Positions 1 through 12,358 of a stretch of DNA of 64,000 nt are shown here, in pieces. This stretch comes from Solicoccozyma terricola (lineage: Eukaryota > Basidiomycota > Tremellomycetes > Filobasidiales > Piskurozymaceae): NCBI GenBank assembly GCA_001600875.1, contig BCLD01000009.1, positions 506,995-570,994 of the forward strand, read 5' to 3'. Both the position numbers and the translations under genes were made by a program. Position 1 is the stretch's first letter. Every line of letters starts with the position of its first letter. The notes under the pieces are model-generated. The model was not told where the DNA came from. It worked only from the letters and a program-made list of their open reading frames with translations, and searched no databases.

Positions 1-1242
1 AGTTTCCATCGATGAACCGAAAGCCAAGGTGGACAATGGTGCGGATCTGTGAGTGATGTTTCATTAGCAAGAGATTCGAGTGCAAGACTTTGGGAGGAAG
101 GAGGTTAACTCGCTTGGTTTCGTCCCAGATTTGCACGGTGTTGGAGGCGGTTGCGAAGACGGCGTCGTTGCGGTGATGATCAATGCCACTGGAAACAGGG
201 TGTGAAAGCATGATAAGACGAAAACCCCGTCGAGATTCCTTCTCCGGTTTCGTACTCACTTGAACCCATTCTTTCCCTGGAAAGTCATTACAGGCTGCAC
301 AAAGTGATGTATGCAAAATCAGCAAATCATGCAAACTTCCCTAATTGGAGCCTCCAAAAGTGCGCACCTCGATTTTCTCGCCCATCTTTCTCCTCTTCGC
401 GTCATCGATTGCCATTCCGCCACCTTCTTCCTCTTCATACCCATCATCTAAATCCCTCTGTTCATCATCCAACATCCCACTCAGCCCTTTCTCTCCCTTC
501 TCCGCAAAAGCATTCCCTTCCAATCTCTCATCATCTTCATCATCAGTTCCATCATTATGCGTATTCCGTGAAAGATGTCCAGCAATGACGGATGATTTCC
601 AGATTTTCACAGTCATATCCATTTGACCACATGAGATTAGACGCCGATTGGTGTCTTTTGATGCTGACGACCAGCAGAGACCACCGACCATGCCTTGATG
701 GGCATTAGGAAGCTTGAGTACTGGTCGACGGAGGTTAAGAGAGTGTATGACAATCTCTGCGGGGGGCGACGAAAGAACGGGTCAGCTGTATGCTGCGAAT
801 GCTGAATGTGATATCAGTATAAACTAACCTCCATCGCCACCACCACCAGCAACAATGCCAACCCTTCTCGGATCCTTCGCCAAGCAATACACTCCATCCT
901 GATGTCCTTCCAGTGCATCTATAAACGGCTTTGAGAACATCCTGTCCATCTTAGCTGCGGTAACGGCTCGAGTGTATTCGCGAGCTTTAGCGAATGGATG
1001 AAGAGCTGGATCTAGGTTACGCTGTGTTGGATGTGGTGATGAAGACCTGTTGGAGGAGGGGCAAAAGGTCGATAAGCAGCTGTAATATCACATCCATAAC
1101 CGTTTTGATATTACTTACGACCCTGGAAGGTGGTCGTCCAAGGACCTAGTTATTACCTTGACCTTCTGTTGAACACAAGGGGTGAGGTAGAGCGTCAGAT
1201 AGAGAGATAGAGTGGTCAGCGCCTGTTCCAGGGACTTGCCAT
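1..1242 (-). CDS. SOF1: SOF1/DCAF13 WD40 protein of the SSU processome (partial)
   Basis: Predicted nucleolar U3 snoRNP / small-subunit processome factor needed for 18S pre-rRNA processing. The spliced protein begins MKVKVITRS, then NLDPALHPFAKAREY and ALEGHQDGVYCLAK, the N-terminal signature of the family; TVKIW, GIDHHRNDAVFATAS and VQIWDE are later WD-repeat blocks. Exons on the minus strand: 1242-1240, 1165-1119, 1046-829, 756-368, 294-260, 188-114 and 46 to beyond the window edge; phases agree throughout. The first exon is only the ATG and is followed by a GC-AG intron (GCAAGT donor). A second GC donor (GCGAGT, at 113) is needed to join WDETK to SAPLSTLAF. An acidic low-complexity insert sits between early WD repeats. 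The C-terminal half lies outside the window. Identity is firm from the N-terminal signature; the two GC donors are inferred from phase and family match. Confidence 0.9.
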
Positions 1243-1579
1243 TATCGCTTATACTCTGGTATGTCCAGTGTGAGGTGTCCGTGAGCTGTGTAGGAATAGG
1301 CCGAGGTTCGGTAGAGACAGTCAGACTCTAGCTCGATACCATGAGCAGCTTCGCTCAACATTTTTGAATACTGAGCCAGGAATTACACGTCACTTCTCAC
1401 TTCTTGAGATATCCCGCCCGCTATCCCCCGCTCGACACCATCCACATCCACCTCGCTTCAGCTACATCATATAACAGCGAATCAGCACACCAACGGATGC
1501 ACCACCTCCAGGTCATTTCCGGTGTCATCTCTGCATCCTCAGATCCAAGACCCGTTGCTGCTCAAACTCACATATCCAC

Positions 1580-2841
1580 ATGAGCAATGATCAGTCTGCC
1601 ATGAACACCAATCCTGTCAAGGAATCCGACGAGGATGATTGGGAGACGGTGAGAGACTCGAAGCAATGTCTTCACCTCTACTTCATCACCTAACAATTAT
1701 TCATTTCTCTACTATAGGCGGATTTTTCGACGTTCCAGGAGTCATCCAAAGGCATGAAGAAGATCAAGGCGCAAGATCGTAACCTGCGACCATCCGCTCC
1801 GTCATTCCTTCCGAGACCTTTCATCAGTAAGACTCCTCAATTATGGGAACCAGAGACCGGGAGATTAGGCAACGGGGTGACATCAAACTATGAGAACCAG
1901 CAATCGAATGAGGACAAGAAGAAGGTCACGATATTACCTTCGAGAAGATCTCAGAGATCTGGCGGTACGCAAGCAGATGATGATGATGATGATGCATGGA
2001 GTCGTTCAGCTCCGCCGGCGATGTCCAATAGGCAACTATGGCAGGCTGCGTGAGTTTCTCAACCGAATGCGAAATATCAATATAAACCCTGACGCCCGTT
2101 CCTTCACTCTCGCTCACCTTTAGCAATACGCCTGCTCCTTTCATTCCTCCACTCGCTTCGAACCTTCCACCGATTGCTCCGACCACCAGCGGAAACATGC
2201 GCATCCTTCGACGGCCATCACCTTCTTCAGCGCCCGCTTCTGGAGCTTCCACTCCAATAGGTGGCTCTAAACCAATCAAAACACTTTCGGAGCGCGAGGA
2301 GGAGTATCGTCGCGCGCGAGAGCGAATCTTCGCAGAGGACAAGGCGAAGGAGGAAAAAGCAAGAGAGGATGAAAGCGCGAGGGAGAAACCCAGGGATGAG
2401 GTCGATGAGGTTATTCGAGCAGCAGAAGCGATGGTTCTGGCTGGAGAGAATGAAACCGACGGCTCAAAGGGAGAATATGGTGGTGTTTCCAGGAACAGGG
2501 GCAGAGGGAAGGGCAAGCAGACGTTACAAGACGATGATTTTGAAACGAGAGTCGACCTCGCTATCAAGAGGAGCACTTCAGTTGAGGCGACGTACTCTGC
2601 GATGATGCAGTACGGTATCCCTTCGCCCTACGTGCCAACAGCAGGCTCTGGTTGGCTTCCTTCGAGATCCCGTTCCGGTACGACATCGCCGATAGGGCCT
2701 GGCGGCTTCAACGACCCAATGCCCATACGGACCGCAAGTGAAGCTGGAATTCTTAGACAGCCTCGTGGACCGGCGGCAGCTGGCGAAGGGCCGGGCTTTG
2801 GAGGGCTGAGAAACGGGCCTACCCCTGGTGCTACGAGGTGA
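1580..2841 (+). CDS. SUZ and SUZ-C domain protein (SZRD1-like)
   Basis: 372-residue protein from exons 1580-1648, 1718-2049 and 2124-2841. It opens with an acidic DEDDWET stretch. Around residues 160-200 it carries a SUZ-type RNA-binding motif (MRILRRPSP ... KTLSEREEEYRRARERIF), and near the C-terminus a SUZ-C-like motif (ILRQPRGP followed by GPGFGG). The order acidic N-terminus, SUZ, SUZ-C resembles metazoan SZRD1; no R3H domain is visible. The middle is charged and low in complexity (an aspartate run and KEEKAREDESAREK). A role in RNA binding or mRNP biology is inferred from the SUZ motif only. Start chosen at the first ATG, which sits directly before the DDWET exon. The 3' end converges on the minus-strand gene starting at 4834, with 268 bp between stops. 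Confidence 0.75.
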
Positions 2842-3109
2842 TTTAGGCAGGGCTACGTGTTGCTAGAGGTTGTTTCGTCACCGACATGTATTTTATTCAT
2901 TGAAATAATTCTATTTCAAAGTGATGTGTGTAAAGCGATCATACGATAAAAGTATACAAACGAACGAGGTTGGACAGACTAAATAACAATGATACCGTAC
3001 AACTGCGCCATGATGTGAATGCCCATGCGCATATCACTAAAACCCGAAAAAAAATAAAAGAGTGAAGGAGAGGGAGAAAGCCGTTTTGTAACAATGATTG
3101 TCCGGACCC

Positions 3110-4834
3110 TTAGGCCTTCGTCTGAACATTCCAAGTGTTCCTAGTTCGCCAATTGACTCCTGTCTTGGCGTTGCTCGTTTTGCTTGAAGGTTTGTATTGG
3201 ACGAGAATGGAAGGATGCGTTGGGGACTCGTCTTGTTCCATTTCTTCGTCCGCATCGACAACCTTGACTTGCTCGTATGAGCGCCCGTAGCCAAGCTGCT
3301 TGTCGTCGTTGCCCCCGGAGGGAGATTCGGGTGGGGTAAGGACGAGCTCGACTTCGGTCTCGCTGTCCGTGTCGTCGCAGCTCGGAACGAGGGAGGGAAT
3401 GGCTGTGCAGGCCGATCGAGGATTGATGTCCTTCTCCTCATCGCTGTCCGCGCTCAAGTAGTCTCTAGAGACATCGGACATTGAGTCGTCTGCAATAGAG
3501 CCTTCGTTGTCGGAGATCGCTTCCATAGCTGAGTGGGCAGGTGCTGCATCTTGGTTGAGTGAGGACGAGAAGCGGAGAGTGCTGCGTCGAATAGGCGAGA
3601 AGACGGCTCCACCAACGGCAATACCGGAAGAGGTCGATAGCTCAGTGTTGCTGGCAGCTCGGCGCATCGACCTCTCCAGTAATCGGCTCGATTCCATTCC
3701 CTCCAGCCACTTGCGTCGACCGTCCTCGCGTTCGACGTGGGAGAAAAGTTTCTTGAGCGATGAGAGGCGAGACGCGAGGACAGCGAGCTTTGAAACGAGG
3801 GAGGCGTACGCCGGGCGTTGAGATGGTAGCACAGACGACGAAACCGGCAACGAAGAGAGATGAGCGAGGGGCGAAAGGGTCGAAGATTCGCGGCTGTTCC
3901 AAACCGAGGTCACAGGCGTGGTTGGAGTAGACATGTCATCATCCGAGCTTGAAGAAGATGAGCCGAGGGAAGGAGAAGAGTCTCCAAAGGCTGACGACGA
4001 TCGACCGAGATAGGACGAACCACTAATTGTCGGAATATGGTTGGGCGTCGCATATCGGTGTCCGGAGGCTTCGAGAAGCTGCTCGATCTCGTTCTTGGTA
4101 GCCTCCCACTCGGATCGCTTCATCGATGCCTCGCTTTGCACGGTCCAAAGTAAGAAACTGCTTGGGAGGACTTCTTTGAGGGCTGGGAGGACATGGCGGC
4201 GATAAGCGTCGACGAGAACCGATCGTGCTTGACGACGGTGGAGACGTGATGTGTTTACTGTAGCCGCCGGGCGGGGAGCTACAGGAACTGTTGGTTGAGG
4301 TCCGGTGTTGAGGAGCGGCGAGAGGAGGGTGAGGAGGAGACCGGATGTGATGCGCTTTGACGAGCCTCCTTGAGGGTCTTCCACTGGTAGTGGCTCAAGG
4401 AGAGGTCGAGTTGGAGGAGCGAATGAAAGCTGAACATGCTCAATCACCCTATGCAGCATGTTCAAACATGGTCGAGTGATCAGCAATGCGACCGATGATC
4501 CATCAATCAGGTGGGCGGTGATCTGAGAGGTCTGGATGCAGAAGGTAACCTCGTCGACGATGCCAGAGATCCATGAGGCTTTATCGCCGAGCAGTGGGTT
4601 GGCACAGACGACATCCTCTTGCGAGCAGAGCGAGCGATGGAGGGTGAGCGCATGGGGAAGTGGCAGGCCCTTGCAGCTGATGTGTTGCATACGACTGTCA
4701 GTAATCTGACGCTGCGGGCTTTGGAAAACGCCACCAACTTACGTGTATGGGTTGAGTGAGAGGGGTAGGGTGAAGAGAATAGTGGCAGGACAAGGATTGG
4801 ATGGGGTAGGACGAGGAAGTAGACGGAGCAACAT
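3110..4834 (-). CDS. unrecognised Ser-rich fungal protein
   Basis: 558 residues from exons 4834-4743 and 4694-3110 (intron with a GTAAGT donor and CTGACAG acceptor, phase consistent). I do not recognise a family. The N-terminal third looks folded: hydrophobic and Cys-containing, with SWISGIVDEVTFCIQTS and VALLITRPCLNML. A basic segment (RRQARSVLVDAYRRHVLPAL) and a short charged helix follow near residues 165-220. The C-terminal half is Ser-rich, then strongly acidic, as in disordered regulatory tails. No transmembrane span or signal peptide is evident. A 5'-UTR intron is likely (GTGAGT donor at 4953, GTAG acceptor at 4884). The alternative start at the internal Met (4690) would drop about 32 residues. 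Confidence 0.6.
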
Positions 4835-7548
4835 GGTTGCTAATGAAAGGGGGGAATGAGTGAAAGAGTTCAACTGATAGAATCTACATCGGATAATATG
4901 TTGTTATGGGTTGGTTATTCGTAGACGAGGAAGGAGGCGTCACCATTACTCACCCGGGAATGTCCTTGCGGCTTATCTCCCACGGTAGTACCACTGTATG
5001 TCGAGCAGCCGTTGATTCCAGGAACGAGGCTTGATGATTGGTAACGACGTGCGAACTGAGGAGTCAGATAATGAGTTGATGATACTCGAAGACGACGAAA
5101 GACTGAAGAGAGGTGAGAAATGGTGGGGAGTAGGGGAAAAAAAAGACATCGTCTACCCGCAAGTCTTGTCCCTATATACTAGTCGACAGAGATACGATCG
5201 AGCCTCAAAAATTCCAACAGAGACATTTCTTTCTTCAGACCGTTGTGCCCGGGGGCCAGCAATCATCCATTGTGAGGTCTTTTTCCGTGCAGCTGGAGCT
5301 GACAAGAAGACAACGCATCTGCCAGGTCTCAAAGCTGTCCGCAGGCCGCTCCCGGCCTCTGTCGAGGTAGGCAGTTGACAGTGGTGCGCGAGACAACCGG
5401 GAGACGCAATGTCTGACAAGACGCCACGCAATAAATGATGATCAAACCAAAAAAAAAAGGACTTTGTCGCGTCTCGCTCGAGTCGGGAGCAGAAAAACTC
5501 ACCCCCGGTAGAAGGCACCGGCCCTGCGACAAGGGACGATGAGATTCAACCGGTCAGGTCCCGCCCCGACAAGTAATGTGAACTCTGGCCGAAACGTGTC
5601 TCGCTTGTGTCGCACATGAGCAAATACAAGCTCCTATTCAACTGAGACCTTTCCAGACACACCCGCCGAATCTGTACATTGCGCTGCTCCGCCGCCTAAT
5701 TGCAGGTTTTATGCGGTCTCGCTGTACGGTTTGCGGTCATGCCACTTTAATTGAGACTTCACGACGATCGATTGGCAGAAACCTGTCAATCCGCGTATCT
5801 ACCGGTAATTAGGCCCCCGAAACACAAATTGGCAGACGGAAAGGAAAAGAAGTAAAACTTTAGGTCCCCACCCATCCGAACCATTCTCCTGCAATAGTGT
5901 TTTGATCGACAGTGCATTGCAGCCATCCCAAAAAAAGAAAAGCCATGACGAACAAGGTCCATCCCAGCTCCATTGTTACCCGCCATCAGGTGGGCGCCGC
6001 CCATATTATCAAAAAGTCCTTGCCAAGAGTCCGGTCTCGCCGCGAACACCATCACTCAACCGACGACTCTCAAAGAGGGAGAGGGGAGGGAGGGGAGGGA
6101 GGGAGAGGAATGAGCATTGTAAGCACTCACCCGTTTTTTACTTTCCTTTCTTCCTTTTCTCTTCTACTTTCGGTATGTATCCGTTGCACGTATCGGATCG
6201 GGTTGATCGTTATTGAACGGGAGAGGAAAAAAAAAAAAAAAAGGAAAAGGAAAAACACTTGGAGAAGTGCGATATGTTATAACCGCTGGAAAAGGGTTAT
6301 GTTTCTGAGTTGTGTAGGTAGGTCTCGGATGATGGAGAATGAAAGTATCGGAAGTGTCGAATTGCCGGAGTGTCAGAGTGAACGGAGAATACGTGATCAC
6401 TCGTCGTTGTGTTTCGATGTTACTCTAAATCGCCGTTGGGATTCGGGATACCCTAGAGGCAGATGGAAAGAAATGGTTTGATCCGATATATCAGAGGATG
6501 TTGATGAGTGGTTTCGTAGAATCAGAAGAAGAGAAGGAACAAAACGAGGATGAGTGAGCCTCATCATCAAAATTGCACCTAGATGGGTTTTATGTGGATG
6601 AAAACTGAAATCCCCCTCACCTTACGATCTTGCTGAGTTCGGTGGTTGACCAAGGTGATTCTACTCTGAGATTCTCAATTGATGAGAGAGTGTATTCGCA
6701 GGTAATCAAGTAAACGGGGTGATGCTGGATGTCTAGCTGACGGTATATATGATTTCTCTGGCAATCACTTCCCCCGCCGCCCCAACGGAGTATGGTCCAT
6801 ATCCGTCCATTCAAAAACACGTCTGGGCTGAAAAATGCAAAGGGACCCGGCGTTTCTCCTATCGGGGCCGGGGCGGTCACATCAACGAGAATATATTCTG
6901 GGGGGTTGGCAGTACGGGCGATCATGGGTATCACTCCGAACCCCTGAAACGGACGTCGGAGGGCTACCTTCTGCGGCGTGTTGGCACCTATCCTCACCCT
7001 CGTATGAGATCAGCATGTAGCAGCCCCTAGATGAGGAACTTCTTCGGTCCGTTGGCATAAACACGTGTGGATGGGGCCGGGGGGCGGGGCCGGGGCATAA
7101 ATCGGACATACAGTTTGGGTATGCATGTGTATGCACTCATTCCATCGGTCGGGATTCTTTCTTCCAGACGTTACATTCCGGTCTTCTTGACTGAATCCGC
7201 TGAAACGCGTCCTGCGTGTCCAGCATGGACAACTAAATGTTTACGGTAAAAAAAAAATCCCCCGACCCGATTTTGACGGATGAGAGGGACCACACTATGC
7301 AAACCGGGATGCAAGTCATCACCCGTCACGACTGCGATAACGGGACGGAAGGGACGGGTGGCGTGGGAAGAAATGCCGCTAATTACGTGAGCAAGAATTG
7401 GGGTGTTCACATGGTGATTCACCCGGGAGGTGTTGATTTTTGAATACCCAGTCGAGCACCGGGGGGTTCCCATGTGTGAATTTCCTCAGTATTCGATTTC
7501 TTGTACAATATATCACTGGCTTTCTTGGTTGAAAAAAAAGGAAAAATA
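4835..7548. other. 2.7 kb without a recognisable gene
   Basis: Longest non-coding stretch in the window, between two minus-strand genes. It must hold the promoter and 5' UTR of the gene ending at 3110 and the 3' UTR of the gene ending at 7549. Open frames here are short or low in complexity: the 189-codon frame at 5912-6481 is full of Lys/Arg runs and has no family match. I see A-runs and purine tracts near 6070-6250, and GC-rich, G-run sequence at 6840-7110. I found no tRNA A/B boxes, rRNA or transposon ends. A long non-coding RNA is possible but unsupported. Confidence 0.5.
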
Positions 7549-9638
7549 TCAAATCACACGCTTCTTACGTGGTGAAAGCGCTTCATCTCTCTCATCGATT
7601 GTCATTGGCGCCGGTCGTTTAAGTCGAGAGCGAAGGCGTGGTAGAGTCGTCGTAGTCGTCGTCGTAGTCGTAGTCGTAGACGACGATGTCCCTATCGTAT
7701 TTGGTTCCGCCTTCTCTGGTCGTTTACGAATCGAACCTCCTTGGACTTTTCCAATCTTGATATTCTTCACAGAGGCGACCCGTGGATTAACCCCGACATC
7801 ACCATGTGGTTGTTCATTCACATCCTTTCCGACGTCGAGGGTTTCAGAAATAACGTCGTCATCCTCCGTGGCGTTAACTTTGATCCCGTTCGTCTTTCTT
7901 GTTTTGTTTCGTGAGGGCCCATTTGGAGGAGCATGCTGCGGCACATGCTTCCGTTTACCAGTAGGAGCACGAGTGATCATTCCTGTGGAAGGTTTTGGAA
8001 TGATGCGGGTATTTGAACCCAGACTCGAGTTTCCTATTGGGTTGGGGATGGAAGAATTTCCAATTCCGCGTCGTCTTTCCTTGGAACGTCCCGATTGTTG
8101 CGTGTGACGTAGTGATTCATTCAAACCTTGCGGGTGAAGAAGTAATTGTTCCGAAGGTTGCGGTTGAAGAGACAATTGTTCCAACTGTTGCGGGTTACCT
8201 GATACTTGCTCCGAGTGATGATGTTGCGTGTCACCGTATGCAATCCCATGATCACCATGTTCATCAACGCTAAACGACGGCGCACCTCCCGCAGCTGGAG
8301 CCATCGATTTGAACCGGAAACCACCAGGTACCATAGGCGATATATTACCGTGCAACAGAGCATGAGAGTTCTTCATCTCTTGGCGAATAGCGGGTACTGG
8401 AAGATTTGACATGCGAGTCTGAGAAGAGCGACGAGGAGAGACCTCTGGAAGAGTTGAGCGGAGAGCGGATGAGGTGACTTTCGGAACCTGTGGATAGATT
8501 GATGGTACATCGACGGTTGAAAATCGAGATGTGTTGGCTTTCGGAGCGCTCGGACGAGGTCTGGATAATTTTGGCTCAGCGGTGACGGCGCCTGCTCGTT
8601 GACGAGTAGGTTTGATGGAATCCAACCTCAGTGCTTCTTCCACATCGACATCCTCCTGGCCCTCCTTAACCCGTCCTTGTTCCACCCGTCCACCAACTTC
8701 AACAACCTTCTTCCTGATCGTACTTCTCTCCCTCAGTCTTTTCAACTCCTCCGCTTTCCCTCTGACATCAGACTGCCTTCCTTCGATCGAGTTAAAGATC
8801 GCACGCGCTTCGGATAAAGCTTGTGAGAAATGAGGAGTGGAACGACCGAGAGCAAGCAGGTTGGACGTTATCGTCGTCTTGGGAGGGGTTTGAGACGATT
8901 TTGCCGACGTTGGAGTCATGGGTTTTCCTTCACCCGGAGAATGTTGAGAGGGTCTTATGCGACGATCGATCCATTCCCAGATTGCCATCAAAGGCACTAA
9001 AGTAACCAACAACACGAGTTGGATACTCCATCGTAGGAGGAGGAGAATCAACTCGGTTACCAAGTCGATAGGTTGAGAATACTTGTCGAGGTTTGGGGAA
9101 ATAATTCTTCGATAGATTATTCCTCCTCCCTATTTCGATATCGTCAGTCGCGGACCAGAACGCACGAGGACAGACAACTCACGAGTGACCGCGTTAAGAG
9201 CAGGTAAATGAAGATACTCGAAGTGAAGTAGGAGTAGAAAGGGATCCAGGAGAGATATGTATCCATCGGAACGATAACCAGTCTCGTGAAAGTCTACTAG
9301 CATCGTCCATCAGCTTATCCATTCCAGCTGAATGATTTTTGAGAATCGCCCCAAGAAAAATTACTCACCCAAGTTACCCATAACATCAACATACCCCTCA
9401 TCTGATCCCTCTTAAGCGTACTGATCCTCCGTTTGGCAGGTATCGGCGCCACTTGTCCATCCCCCGTTCTCACGATCTTCCGTGTACGAGTTTTGGGACG
9501 TTTGAGTAGCTTGAGAGTGTCCAGCACGTTGAGTATCAAGCTGTGGTGGCCGAGGTGTTTTAGCGGGACAGACACGGCGACGGGGAATGTGAGGGGAAAG
9601 CCGACGTACAGCGATAGACTCAATATGGTAGTCAGCAT
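7549..9638 (-). CDS. TB2/DP1/HVA22 (REEP/Yop1-like) family membrane protein
   Basis: 653 residues from exons 9638-9369, 9293-9183 and 9129-7549. The first ~200 residues are the membrane domain: hydrophobic hairpins (LSLYVGFPLTFPVAVSVPL; VIVPMDTYLSWIPFYSYF; SIFIYLLLTRS) then GGGIIYRRIISPNLDKY, the pattern of the TB2/DP1/HVA22 domain of ER-shaping proteins such as Yop1/REEP. A further hydrophobic span follows (LILLLLRWSIQLVLLVTLV). The remaining ~450 residues are a long, basic, Ser/Pro/Gln-rich tail with a poly-Thr run from a repetitive tract at about 7636-7680, and a basic C-terminus. Yop1 itself is under 200 residues, so the tail is unusual. It shares a 199-bp divergent promoter with the dioxygenase at 9838. 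ER membrane shaping is inferred from the domain only. Confidence 0.75.
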
Positions 9639-9837
9639 GATGTTGCTAGGCGAGCCTTCTGCCCATTGCTGGCCGTGACTACTGGTTGGACGTTGTGATC
9701 CGTGATATCAAGGTGAGGAGGGAGGTTGTTTACTTTGTTGGAGGGATATAACGACACGTCAAGGGGTGAGCCGAATGTTAGCCGGAATGTGATCCATCCA
9801 TCCTCGTCGTCGTCCATCATCACCACGTCCGAGCATC

Positions 9838-11895
9838 ATGCAGCCTCACAGACTCATCCGAGCTGCCAAGCTGCCAGAGGCAGCTGCCAAGTTGATGAGG
9901 AGCTCGTCTTCCACCGCACATCCGGTCGAGAAGCATCGTCAGACCAGGAGGACAAGCGAAGGTGTCGAAACAAGCCGTCCTCGCAGAAGCACCGGCTTCG
10001 AACGAGACACAGGTGATACATTCCGGAATCCGAACCGCAGCATACCCAGCTACACCTCTAGGTGGACTGATCGGGCTGAGTCAACGTCGAAAGAGAGCGG
10101 AAAGTCGGACGGATCTCGGCGTGAGTGGATTCGGGGACTGGTTTCTTAGTGGTACGTACGATCTGCTTGAACTCCTGATACCCTGTCTTTCCTTCAGGAC
10201 TCGACCCCTTTGAAAGACGAATTCCATCGTTCACAGATAGTCCTGTGAGGGACACTGGCGGTGAAAGAACATGGAATCGGACGAAAGCACTTCCAAACGC
10301 ACGAATAACCGAGAAGTCTTCTCGCACTCTCCGACCTCTAGATCGAAGCCACGAAACGAAAGCTCCTTCTGCATTATCCAGACATCATACTCATAGATAT
10401 GACAGGGTCGTCAATGGAGACAATGAGAACCCTGCAATGACGCGATGGCAAACGTGGAAAGACAGTGATCATCCGCAAGTAACATCTGAAACTTCAAACC
10501 AAGTATTCAAGTTGACAGATAAGGGTGTGCTGATGGGGACAAAGGTACCCATAGAAGACTCTATGTCAGGAATCAGACTCTCTCAAGAGGTCTCATTCAC
10601 GTGGTTGAGAGATCATTGTCGATGCGAAAGCTGCGTTCAATCTTCAACTAGTCAGAAATTACATCGAACTGGTGATATCTGGAGGGAAGCGCACAAAGTG
10701 GAGAATCTACAGTTAAGAACAGGACAAGATGGGATGGAAAATCTCACGTTGACGATAAACGATCATCTAGTTCGAATTCCAACAGAGATGTTATCACGAA
10801 CCAAAGTCTTGGAATCTGGTCAACTATTCCGACAGTCATATTGGAAAGCGGCCGATCTTGCAAAGTCCCCTCTCCGCATTGCCTACTCTGATCTATCTAC
10901 GCCTTCCACTCTCCACTCCGCCACGCAACAGCTGATCGCTTATGGTATCGTGGTCATCAGCGGTGTACCCACCGAAAAGACAGACGACAAGGACTGTTCC
11001 CTCAGAGATGTGATGAAAAACTGGGGGGAGATAAGAAATACATTCTACGGAGAGACTTGGGATGTCAAGTCGTTGAAAGAAAGCAAGAATATCGCCTACA
11101 CGGATGTTGATTTGGGTTTACATATGGATCTCTGGTGCGTGATCATCTTGAACCGTCAGACGAGGACGAGGGACTAAAAGCTGGTTTACTGATCGGCCAA
11201 CTCGGGTTGGTGTTCGTTCCCATAGCTATTTTGAAAGTCCACCGCGATATCAAGCTCTACACTGTCTTCGAAATAGAGTGGATGGTGGATCGTCATACTT
11301 TGTTGATTCTTTCGCAGCAGCAAAAGACCTGTTTCACATCGATCCAGAGGCATTCACGAGCCTACGAAGGATTCCGGTATCGTTTGTTTATGATAACGAC
11401 GGGTATCATTATTATCATCGACACTCAACAATCGAAAGTCGATCCGAGTCGCAGGTTCCAGGAGCGCCAGAACCAAGAATAACAGCAATCAACTACTCGC
11501 CACCGTTCCAAGGTCCATGGAGCATATCACAAGCGGATCGATGGAAGTATTCAGACACAGACGCTATTCCTAGAAGTTTGAGGACGTTTGAAAAGCTGCT
11601 GGACAGGGAGGAAGGTAGGTATGAGTTTACGATGCAGGAAGGGGATTTGGTATTTTTCGATAATAGGCGAGTATTACATGCGAGGAGATCATTCAAGGAC
11701 AAGGTCGGAGGACAAGACACGAAAGAGGGAGAAGCAACGAGATGGTTGAAGGGATGTTATATGGATGGGGACGTAGTGAGAAACAAGATGAGAGTGTTGA
11801 CGAGGTCGATGATGGATGGAAAGATTGAGATGAAAGAGGAGTGGAAGGAGTGGGCGAAGCGCAGTGGGGTTGTAGTAGACGAGGCCCGACTGTAG
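9838..11895 (+). CDS. gamma-butyrobetaine dioxygenase-like Fe(II)/2OG oxygenase
   Basis: 629 residues from exons 9838-10120, 10198-11134 and 11226-11895. An N-terminal zinc-binding module (WLRDHCRCESCVQSSTSQK) precedes the TauD/GBBH-type catalytic fold. The iron ligands are visible as His-x-Asp in LGLHMDL and a distal His in RRVLHARRSF. YFESPPRYQALHCLRN and INYSPPFQGPW are typical of carnitine-pathway dioxygenases. The first ~150 residues are a basic extension, probably a mitochondrial presequence plus linker. The usual role would be hydroxylation in carnitine synthesis (gamma-butyrobetaine or trimethyllysine); I cannot tell these substrates apart. The first donor (GTGAGT at 10121) was preferred over the one at 10152 because it alone keeps frame from the ATG. 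Confidence 0.8.
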
Positions 11896-12358
11896 CCCTG
11901 TGACCACTCACTCACCATGTTGAAATTCGTGTCACGTGCTCCGACCATCCGTTCTCTCCAGCTAGTAGGTGGTGGGTGTATCGATGGTACCCAACCCCGT
12001 CCGTTTGACCCCCACCATCTTCCAAGACCGAGCTGCTAATACCGCGTGGCCTGCACTGACCCAAGCTACCAGTATCCTACATTGCGAGTTTGAAAACGTC
12101 AAAGTTCAACAGAGGAGAACGTCGGAGTGGAGGAGTTTTTGATCTCGACGAAGGTAGACGATCGAATAGACAAGGTGAGTATCGATGAGCCGTGATGGAA
12201 TTCTCCCAGTCTCTCAAGGGTTCGGAAACAGTCTTGAGATCGGAGACGATGCTTACGACGGTGTCCACTTTTTGCTCATTTGCATCGCTAGAACATCATA
12301 ATCCCCATTCGCATCTCCAATAACATCCAACCCGCTCACAAACACCTACACCCCCATC
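11896..12358. promoter_or_regulatory. intergenic: 3' end of dioxygenase and promoter of MIM2-like gene
   Basis: 463 bp with no supported gene. It contains a TCACGTG E-box at 11932-11938 and a CA/CT-rich leader just before the ATG at 12359. Confidence 0.4.

Noticed and set aside
1926..2576. 216-codon minus-strand frame opposite the SUZ gene
   Set aside because: Ser/Ala low-complexity shadow of the plus-strand coding sequence.
5912..6481. 189-codon plus-strand open frame
   Set aside because: Dominated by Lys/Arg and purine-run translation, no motif, no splice context; most likely chance.
8010..8040. tRNA B-box-like word (GGTTCAAAT on the minus strand)
   Set aside because: No A box or foldable tRNA around it; it is coding sequence of the HVA22-type gene.
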